Assembly: GCA_913057685.1 (NCBI GenBank)
Contig: CAJXOA010000005.1
Coordinates: forward strand, 24,791 to 88,790
Length of the DNA: 64,000 bases
Source: an uncultured Trueperaceae bacterium
GTDB taxonomy: Bacteria; Deinococcota; Deinococci; Deinococcales; Trueperaceae
Direction of reading: 5' to 3'
Shown here piece after piece: positions 25,058 to 30,917 of this stretch (positions within the stretch are counted from its first letter, which is position 1; each line of letters begins with the position of its first letter). The notes below the pieces were generated by a model that worked only from the letters and a program-made list of their open reading frames with translations, had not been told where the DNA came from and searched no databases. A program made the position numbers and the translations under genes.

Positions 25058-25794
25058 GCGACACGGCGAACCCCGCGAATCCCGCGACGCCGGAGTGGAC
25101 CGTCCAGGGGCCCGTCGCGCAGCGCCACCTGCTGGTGGTGCTGCCGCACCCCGACGACGAAAGCTTCTCCTCGGGCGGCACGATCGCCCTGCACCGCGAC
25201 GCCGGCGTGCCGGTCACGTACCTGTGCGGCACCTACGGCGACATGGGCCGCAACATGGGCGTGCCGTTCTTCGCGCACCGCGAGACGCTGCGCGACGTCC
25301 GCGAGCAGGAGCTCCGCGAGGCCTGCCGCATCCTCGATTGCGACCTGCGCTTCCTGGGGTTGCGCGACAAGACCGTCGAGTTCGAGGATCCCGACGCCCT
25401 CGCCGACGCCGTCGCGGACGTCATCCGCGAGCTGGACGCCGACCTGGTGATCGGCTTCTACCCCGGGCACGGGGTGCACCCCGACCACGACGCCCTCGGG
25501 GAGGCGGTGCGGCGGGCGGTGCCCCGCATCGACGCCGCCCGGCGCCCACGGCATTGGGCGGTCGCCGTCGGCCACCGCGAGGCCCTCGAGGCGGAATTGG
25601 GGGTGGCGGACGTCCGCGTCGACGTGCGCGCCTGGGGCGACCGCAAGCGCGCGGCGCTGGAGGCGCACGCGACGCAGACCAAGGCGATGTTCGCGCGCAT
25701 GGACCGGCGCGACGCCGCCGACGAGGCGCAACGCCTCCGCATGGAGGAGGCGAAACGTACCGAGCGCTTTTACACACTGTCCGGCGAACCGTGA
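25054..25794 (+). CDS. bshB2: Bacillithiol biosynthesis deacetylase BshB2-like
   Basis: A 246-residue LmbE-type zinc deacetylase. It should remove acetate from N-acetylglucosaminyl-malate, the second step of bacillithiol synthesis, or cleave bacillithiol conjugates. The zinc and catalytic motif PHPDDE is in VVLPHPDDESFSSGG, and the second motif HPDHDA is in GHGVHPDHDALGE. TYGDMGRNMGVPFFAHRE is typical of the BshB2 branch. GTG 25054 overlaps the yojF stop. bshA and bshC are not in the window. Confidence 0.88.
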   Translation: MSDTANPANPATPEWTVQGPVAQRHLLVVLPHPDDESFSSGGTIALHRDAGVPVTYLCGTYGDMGRNMGVPFFAHRETLRDVREQELREACRILDCDLRFLGLRDKTVEFEDPDALADAVADVIRELDADLVIGFYPGHGVHPDHDALGEAVRRAVPRIDAARRPRHWAVAVGHREALEAELGVADVRVDVRAWGDRKRAALEAHATQTKAMFARMDRRDAADEAQRLRMEEAKRTERFYTLSGEP

Positions 25795-25822
25795 GGCACG
25801 GGCGTGCGCACCCCCGAACGAT

Positions 25823-25859
25823 GCAGTAGACTGCGTCTGGTCGGCCGCCGTGAGCGGCC
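25823..25859 (+). promoter_or_regulatory. Promoter palindrome and leader hairpin
   Basis: GCAGTAGACTGC (25823-25834) is a near-palindrome overlapping a TAGACT -10-like box. Downstream, GGCCGC (25843-25848) and GCGGCC (25854-25859) form a 6-bp stem with loop CGTGA, followed by GGAGGG before the ATG at 25875. Confidence 0.45.
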
Positions 25860-25874
25860 CCCGGAGGGACACAC

Positions 25875-26261
25875 ATGGACCACGTCGAAGTGAAAGTTTG
25901 GGTTCCCGAGGCGCGCCTCACCGAGTTCTACGCCCTGATGGGGCGGTGGCTCGCGGGGGACGCGGACCTGCCCAGCGCGCGTCGCGGCGCGCGGCGGTCG
26001 CGGCGCGCGAGCGGCCCCTCGGCCAGCAGTTACGCCGCCATCGGCACGCACCTCGCCGACGTCAGCGAAGGCGAAAAGACGCTGTCGTTCGACGAGATCG
26101 AATCGATCATCGGGCGGGCGCTCCCCGCGAGCGCGCACCGGCACCGCGCCTGGTGGGCGAACACCGATACGCACTCGCAGGCGCTCACCTGGCTGTCCGC
26201 CGGGTGGAAGGTCGAGGCCGCCGACCTCGACGCCCGCGAAGTCACCTTCGTTCGCGACTGA
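25875..26261 (+). CDS. Small protein with DUF7662-like C-terminal domain
   Basis: 128 residues. The N-terminus (VEVKVWVPEARLTEFYALMGRWL) resembles a short region often found before an Arg-rich linker (SARRGARRSRRAS, about 36-48). The C-terminal 75 residues have the pattern Y..L...L, TLSFDEIESIIGRALP, SAHRHRAWWAN, HSQALTWLSAGWKV and VTFVRD. That pattern fits a widespread small domain of unknown function (DUF7662-like). No signal or membrane segment. Its end overlaps the convergent antiporter gene by 20 bp. The domain name is from memory and should be treated as tentative. Confidence 0.6.
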   Translation: MDHVEVKVWVPEARLTEFYALMGRWLAGDADLPSARRGARRSRRASGPSASSYAAIGTHLADVSEGEKTLSFDEIESIIGRALPASAHRHRAWWANTDTHSQALTWLSAGWKVEAADLDAREVTFVRD

Positions 26262-27519
26262 CCGACCGGTCGCTCCCCTGCGGCACCGCGCCGCCCCCGC
26301 GCATGGCCTCGAGCTCCGCGCGGCGGGCGGCGTCGCGTTTGCGGGCCGCCGGACTGCGCAGCAGCCGCCCCAACCGGTCGCTGACCGCGTCGTAGCGGGC
26401 GAACACCACGCTGCCGAGCAGGATCGACGCGACGACGTACGCCGACACCGTCGCGTACAGCGCGACGCGGACGTCCGCAGGAATCTGCGGCGCGGCGGCG
26501 GCGAGCCCCAGGATCACGAGGCTGAACTCGCCGCGGGGCAGCAGCATCAGGCCGTGCCCCGCCGCCCCCCGCCACGACAGGCCGGTCGCGCGGCCCGCCA
26601 CCGTCCCGGTCGCGATCTGCGTCGCCACCATCAGCGCGAGCAACCCCAGCGCCTGCGGGAGGACCGCCCACGCCGCCGCCAACTCGACGTGAAGGCCGAC
26701 GTCGAAGAAGAACACCGCCCCCGCGACCGCCAACCAACTCGCGAGCGCCCCCTCCACCCGCTCGCGGTGCGTCGAGCCGGCGACCGCCATGCCCAGCAGG
26801 AACGCCGCGACCGCTTCGGGGAACCCCAGCGTCTTCGCGGCCAACGACGCCACCAGCAGGCCCCCGAGCAGGAGCAGCACGAGCGTCTCCCCCTCGCGCT
26901 CCAGGAGCCGCTCGAGGGCGTCCCGGCCGAACCGCACCAGCACGACGTAGCCGAGCAGCACCGCCGCGACCCCCGCGAACCGCCACGGGTCGCCGCCCGC
27001 CGTCGCCAGGCCGAGCCCGCCCAGCACCACGACCATCGCCAGGTCCTCGAACACCAGCACGCCGAGCGTGCGTTCCGCCTCGGGGTAGGCGATCAACGCG
27101 CGTTCGCTCAACAACTTCGCGATCACCCCGCTGCTGCTGATGTACACCGCCGCCCCGAGGAACACCGCCCCCCACGCGCCGAACCCCAACGCCAGGCCGG
27201 CGGCGATCCCGACGACGAGGTTGATCAGGTCGATCGAGCCCGCGAGCAGCGTCGCGCGGCCGCCCTCCACGAACCGCTGGACGGTGAACTCGAGCCCCAT
27301 CGTGAACAACAGCAACAACAGCCCCAACTCCGCCAGCAGGTCGGTGACCGGTCCCGGCTCGAACGGCGCGACCGGCCCGCCGGCGAGGACGCCGCCCGGA
27401 CCGACGACCATCCCGAGCACCAGGAACCCCGCGACGCTCGAGACGCCGACCTTGCGCGACCCCCACGCCGCGGCGAACAGCGCGAGGGCCAACAGCCCGA
27501 AGGTCCAGGCGGCGTTCAC
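26242..27519 (-). CDS. khtU: KhtU-like cation/proton antiporter (CPA2)
   Basis: A 425-residue CPA2 transporter with 12-13 membrane helices (Na_H_Exchanger fold). Hallmarks are FLVLGMVVGPGG, LLLLFTMGLEFTV, YISSSGVIAKLL and LVFEDLAMVVVLGG with the conserved acidic pair. It probably exchanges K+ or Na+ for H+. Translationally coupled to the upstream TrkA-C protein (GTGA overlap), the arrangement of Bacillus KhtTU, where KhtT gates KhtU. It ends in a charged cytosolic tail of about 45 residues. Confidence 0.88.
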   Translation of the reverse strand: MNAAWTFGLLALALFAAAWGSRKVGVSSVAGFLVLGMVVGPGGVLAGGPVAPFEPGPVTDLLAELGLLLLLFTMGLEFTVQRFVEGGRATLLAGSIDLINLVVGIAAGLALGFGAWGAVFLGAAVYISSSGVIAKLLSERALIAYPEAERTLGVLVFEDLAMVVVLGGLGLATAGGDPWRFAGVAAVLLGYVVLVRFGRDALERLLEREGETLVLLLLGGLLVASLAAKTLGFPEAVAAFLLGMAVAGSTHRERVEGALASWLAVAGAVFFFDVGLHVELAAAWAVLPQALGLLALMVATQIATGTVAGRATGLSWRGAAGHGLMLLPRGEFSLVILGLAAAAPQIPADVRVALYATVSAYVVASILLGSVVFARYDAVSDRLGRLLRSPAARKRDAARRAELEAMRGGGAVPQGSDRSVSRERR

Positions 27520-28043
27520 CGCCCGGCGTCGAGCCCGCCGTCGGTCGCTTCGACGACCGCCCTCGCGGCGTCGGTCTGCGCTTCGCTGCCGATCAGGACC
27601 AGCACGTCGCCCGCCTCGAACACCGCCCCGACGTCGGGGTTGGCGATCGCCTCCTCGCCGCGCAGGATCGCGACGACGCTGGCGCCGGTCCGGCGTCGTA
27701 ACCGCGACTCACCGAGCGTGTGCCCCACCAGCGGCGAGGCGTCGGGCACGTCGACCCACTCGATCTCCAGCGCCCCGAGCACCAGGTCCATGCGTTCGGG
27801 GTCGGGCGCCGCGACGGGCGGCGTCCCGAGGAGCGCCGCGACCTGGCGGCCCTCCTCGGGCTGCATCGTCACGACGTCGCAGGGGCGGTCGTCGTCCTCG
27901 AGGAAGTGGAACAGCTGCCGTTCGCCGCTCGGCTTGACGAGGAGCGTGACGCTCCCCCCCGACGCGAGCGGCATGACGTACTTCGTGCCGACGCCGGGCA
28001 GCGTCGACGTGTAGACCTCGGGCGCTTCGGGGGCCTCGCTCAT
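27516..28043 (-). CDS. khtT: KhtT-like TrkA-C regulatory subunit
   Basis: A 175-residue soluble protein. The N-terminal half (STLPGVGTKYVMPLASGG, then LFHFLEDDDRPCDVV) matches KhtT/YhaT. The C-terminal half is a TrkA-C (RCK-C) ligand domain, GHTLGESRLRRRTGASVVAILRGEE through VLVLIGSEAQ. It should bind a nucleotide or similar ligand and control the antiporter encoded next. ATG 28043 is 6 bases after TATCCT on this strand, so it may also be made from a leaderless internal promoter. Confidence 0.87.
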   Translation of the reverse strand: MSEAPEAPEVYTSTLPGVGTKYVMPLASGGSVTLLVKPSGERQLFHFLEDDDRPCDVVTMQPEEGRQVAALLGTPPVAAPDPERMDLVLGALEIEWVDVPDASPLVGHTLGESRLRRRTGASVVAILRGEEAIANPDVGAVFEAGDVLVLIGSEAQTDAARAVVEATDGGLDAGR

Positions 28044-28049
28044 GGGCCC

Positions 28050-28055
28050 AGGATA
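28050..28055 (-). promoter_or_regulatory. Internal leaderless -10 box before khtT
   Basis: AGGATA on the plus strand reads TATCCT on the minus strand, 6 bases before the ATG. It would let khtT-khtU be expressed separately from the upstream regulator genes. Confidence 0.5.
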
Positions 28056-28059
28056 CGCC

Positions 28060-28698
28060 TCAGTCGACCAGGCCGTGCTCCAACGCCCACCGCACCAGTT
28101 CGGCGCGGGTGCGGACCCCCAACTTCTCGCTGGCCCGCTCGCGGTACGTCGCGACGGTCTTCTCGCTGATCCCGAGCTGCGCGGCGATCTCGCGGTACGT
28201 CGCGCCCTGCGCGATCTGCGTCACGACCTCCCCCTCCCGCCGCGTGAGGGTCGCGTGCTGGAACGGGTCGCCGTTCGCCATCGCCCGCGCGACGTCCGCC
28301 AACAACCGGGCGGGGGCGTAGTACTCCCCCCGCGCGACCGCCCGGATGGCGTCGACGAGGTCGGTTTCGACGCTGGTCTTGGGCACGTACCCCGACCCGC
28401 CCGCCTCGAGGAAGGCGTGGACGTACTCCGCGTCCTCGTGCATCGAGAGCGCCACGAGGCGCGCGTCGGGCGCGCGTTCGCGCAGCAGCGCGACCGCCTC
28501 GATGCCGTTCATGCCGGGCAGCGACAGGTCCAACAGCACGACGTCGGGACCGGCGGCCGACACCCGCTCGAGCGCCTCCTCCGCCGAGCCCGCCTCGCCG
28601 ACGACGTCGAAGCCGACCTCGTCCTCGAGCAGCAGCCGGACGCCGGCGCGGAGGATGGCGTGATCGTCGACGACGAACAGGCGAAGGGGGGACGTCAT
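28060..28698 (-). CDS. NarL/FixJ-type response regulator
   Basis: A 212-residue two-component regulator. The receiver domain has the acidic pair D11-D12, phospho-acceptor D57 in VVLLDLSLPGMNG and the conserved Lys in YVPKTSVE. The C-terminal LuxR-type helix-turn-helix is LTRREGEVVTQIAQGATYR, then EIAAQLGISEKTVATYRERA. The partner kinase-like gene lies just upstream. Target promoters are unknown; the shared USP/ATPase intergenic region with its repeats is one candidate. The start is supported by TAGAAT 6 bases upstream. Confidence 0.93.
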   Translation of the reverse strand: MTSPLRLFVVDDHAILRAGVRLLLEDEVGFDVVGEAGSAEEALERVSAAGPDVVLLDLSLPGMNGIEAVALLRERAPDARLVALSMHEDAEYVHAFLEAGGSGYVPKTSVETDLVDAIRAVARGEYYAPARLLADVARAMANGDPFQHATLTRREGEVVTQIAQGATYREIAAQLGISEKTVATYRERASEKLGVRTRAELVRWALEHGLVD

Positions 28699-28704
28699 GC
28701 CCCG

Positions 28705-28710
28705 ATTCTA
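28705..28710 (-). promoter_or_regulatory. Leaderless -10 box inside the end of the kinase-like gene
   Basis: ATTCTA on the plus strand reads TAGAAT on the minus strand, 6 bases before the response-regulator ATG. Its first three bases are the stop codon of the upstream kinase-like gene. Confidence 0.55.
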
Positions 28711-29544
28711 GTGCGTCGCGCGGGGGAGGCGGACGTACACCGCCGCACCGCGGCCGGGCTGCGACTCGATGCGCAGGCGGCCGCCCACCCCCTCCACCCG
28801 CGCGCGGAGGTCGCCGAGGCCGCCCCCGCCGGCGGGGGGAACGCCACCTGCGTCGAAGCCGACGCCGTCGTCCTCGACGACCAGGTCGACGCGGTCCGGT
28901 CCGGCGGTCGCGACGACCGACGCGCAGTCGGCGTCGGCGTGACGGACGACGTTCGCGAGGGCTTCGCGCCCCGCGAGGTCCAGCAGCCGCTCGTGCCGGC
29001 GCGGGAGGCGCGGAAGCGTCGCGGTGACGACCACCGGAAGGCCGTAGCGGAGGGACGCCTCCCGGGCGGTGGTCCGCAGGGCGGCCGCCACCCCGAGGTC
29101 GTCGAGGACCGAACCGCGCAACGCCGACGCCACGCGCCGGACCTCCGCCCGGGCGTGCGCCGCCAGCGCCCGCACCCGCCCCGGTGCGACGGCGTCCCCG
29201 CCGCCCTCCAGCACGAGCGCCGTCAGGGTCTGGCCGACCTCCTCGGTCAGGACGTGCGCCACCCGCGCGCGTTCGGCCTCCTGCGCCCGCTCGAGCGCGT
29301 CGAGCCGGTCGCGGCGGGCGGCGCGGTCGCGGGTCGCCTCCGCCTCGGCGCGGACGCGCGCGAGGTTGCCGCGCACGACGCCGTCGACCGCCGCCCGCCA
29401 GGTGGCCTCCCCCACCCCGCGGGGCGGCGGGACGCGGCGGGCGGCGGCCCGCACGGCCGCCTCGTCGGTCGCGCCGGCGGCGGCGGACGCCAGGTCGGCG
29501 AGCCGGCGGGCGGCGGCGTCCGCGCCGCCCGACCCGGCGTTCAC
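28708..29544 (-). CDS. Soluble histidine-kinase-like protein lacking the canonical phospho-acceptor His
   Basis: 278 residues, no membrane segment. A helical N-terminal region (1-85) of no recognised sensor type precedes a HisKA_3-like helix and a HATPase_c domain (about 185-278). The ATPase boxes look intact: REALANVVRHA, VEDDGVGFD, GGGLGDLRARV and GRGAAVYV. Family members read ERxRIARxLHD, but here it is ERARVAHVLTEE. The His site is Thr100, and a His lies three residues earlier (97). It may use another residue, act as a phosphatase, or be an anti-regulator. GTG 29544 overlaps the USP stop. Confidence 0.8.
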   Translation of the reverse strand: MNAGSGGADAAARRLADLASAAAGATDEAAVRAAARRVPPPRGVGEATWRAAVDGVVRGNLARVRAEAEATRDRAARRDRLDALERAQEAERARVAHVLTEEVGQTLTALVLEGGGDAVAPGRVRALAAHARAEVRRVASALRGSVLDDLGVAAALRTTAREASLRYGLPVVVTATLPRLPRRHERLLDLAGREALANVVRHADADCASVVATAGPDRVDLVVEDDGVGFDAGGVPPAGGGGLGDLRARVEGVGGRLRIESQPGRGAAVYVRLPRATH

Positions 29545-30098
29545 GCCGAGGGGGCCGCCTCGGTCTCGACGTCGCCCTCGTCGCGGACGGCGTCGGGGCG
29601 GACCATCAGGACGGGGACGCCCAAGCGGCGCAGCGCCCGCTCCGCGACGCTGCCGACCAACGCCCGGGCGACGCCGGTCCGGCCGTGCGTCGCCATGGCG
29701 ACCAGGTCGGGCGCGCGGTCCCGTGCGGTGCGGACGATCTCCGGGGCGGGGTCGCCGAACGCCGTGGCGGTCTCGACCTCCCAACCGTCGCGCCGAAGCC
29801 GCCGCGCGACGGGCGCGAGGACGTCCTCGAGCTCCGCGCGGGCGCTCGCCCACTCCTGCGAATCCCAGACGTGCGTCTCGTCGTCGGGATCGGGCGTCGC
29901 GGCGTCGGCGAGGACCGCGTCGCTCGGGACGAACGGGCGGGTGGGGGCGGTCGACCCGGGGTGGGGCGGGGCGTCCCCGACGTGCAGCAGCACCAGCTGG
30001 ACGTCGGCCGGGTCGAACAGCCGGACCAGCGCATCCAGCGCCGCCTGCCCGAGGTCGGAGCCGTCGAGCGGCACCAGGACGGTGCGGCGGTCGGTCAC
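29541..30098 (-). CDS. Universal stress protein (UspA family)
   Basis: 185 residues, one Usp domain. It starts with VLVPLDGSDLGQAALDAL and ends in the nucleotide-binding region ATHGRTGVARALVGSVAERA followed by RLGVPVLMVRP, the ATP-binding G2xG9 pattern. An insert of about 35 residues (around 50-85, Pro/Asp-rich) lengthens the domain. GTG 30098 overlaps the previous usp stop. It belongs to a six-gene overlapping operon with a regulator pair and a cation antiporter. Confidence 0.88.
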   Translation of the reverse strand: MTDRRTVLVPLDGSDLGQAALDALVRLFDPADVQLVLLHVGDAPPHPGSTAPTRPFVPSDAVLADAATPDPDDETHVWDSQEWASARAELEDVLAPVARRLRRDGWEVETATAFGDPAPEIVRTARDRAPDLVAMATHGRTGVARALVGSVAERALRRLGVPVLMVRPDAVRDEGDVETEAAPSA

Positions 30099-30577
30099 GC
30101 CGCGGCCCCCTCCCCGTCGCCGGCCTCGTCGTCCTCGGCGCCGTCGCTGTGGATGATCAGGAACGGCTTCGAGGAGCGCCGCAGGGCGCCCTCGGCGACG
30201 CTGCCGAACATCCAGCGGTCGACGCCGCGCCGGCCGTGCGTCCCCATGACGACGAGGTCGTGGTCGGCTTCGGCGTCGTGGATCGCGTCGGCGGGGCGGC
30301 GGTTCTCGACGAGGCGGGCGTCCGCCTCGACGCCGTGATCGGCGGCCTCGGCGAGGGCGCCGTCGAGCACCTCGCGGCCGGCCTGCTTGAGGTCCTGGTA
30401 CAGCTGCGCCGAGTACGGCAGCGCCTCCGGCGCGGCGTACCCCGCGACCAGCGGGTTCTCCAGGACGTGGAGGAAGGTCACCTTCGCCCCGAGCTGCTTC
30501 GCCAGCTCGAGGCCTTTGCGCGTCGCGTTCCTGGCGCAGGCGCTTCCATCGGTGGGCATCAGGATGGTTCCGTACAC
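30095..30577 (-). CDS. Universal stress protein (UspA family), first gene of operon
   Basis: 160 residues, one Usp domain: TILMPTDGSACARNATRKG at the N-terminus and MGTHGRRGVDRWMFGSVAEG before SSKPFLIIH. The nucleotide-binding Gly pattern is intact. The start is GTG 30577, chosen because AAGGAGGTG lies just upstream; upstream in-frame codons are low-complexity. The acidic C-terminus (AEDDEAGDGEG) overlaps the next usp gene. The operon reads usp-usp-kinase-like-regulator-khtT-khtU. Confidence 0.88.
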   Translation of the reverse strand: MYGTILMPTDGSACARNATRKGLELAKQLGAKVTFLHVLENPLVAGYAAPEALPYSAQLYQDLKQAGREVLDGALAEAADHGVEADARLVENRRPADAIHDAEADHDLVVMGTHGRRGVDRWMFGSVAEGALRRSSKPFLIIHSDGAEDDEAGDGEGAAA

Positions 30578-30917
30578 CGTGCACCTCCTTCGCGGGTGGG
30601 CCCGCTTCGCACGCGGATGGCCCGCTTCGCGAGCGGGGGCCCGCTGCCTCCAGCGTGGCACGCCGACCGGCCCTCGCGGGGCGGAGACGCACCACGCTTC
30701 GGGTCGGAAAACCACCGACACGGGGCGAGGGGTCGGCGTGGTGCCATGACGTCAGCCCGAACCCGTGGGTCCACCGCGGTGCAGGGTCGAACGGTCCCCG
30801 TGGCGTCCCCCGGCAGCCCGCAGCCACGGGGGCCGTTCCGTGTCGCGTCGCGGCCCCCCCGAACGGCCGACCCCCACCTGCACGTCGCCGGCGCGACGCC
30901 CGGCGGTAGCGTGCCCC
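30578..30917. promoter_or_regulatory. Structured divergent region between usp operon and P-type ATPase
   Basis: A 340-bp stretch with no credible protein gene. It contains a direct repeat GGCCCGCTTCGC at 30599-30610 and 30619-30630 (20-bp spacing, two helical turns). The second copy overlaps an inverted repeat CCCGCT-N5-AGCGGG (30621-30637). A TGACGTCA palindrome lies at 30747-30754 and a long stem at 30789-30838. TAGCGT (30907-30912) is 5 bases before the ATPase ATG. The repeats nearest the usp start are good candidate operator sites. Confidence 0.5.
30789..30838. repeat. 15-base-arm inverted repeat upstream of the ATPase promoter
   Basis: 30789-30803 pairs with 30824-30838 through 15 positions, with one T/G wobble and a 20-nt loop. 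It lies upstream of the ATPase leaderless promoter, so it is not part of that mRNA. It could be a terminator for antisense or small-RNA transcription, or an RNA element of its own. Confidence 0.5.
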
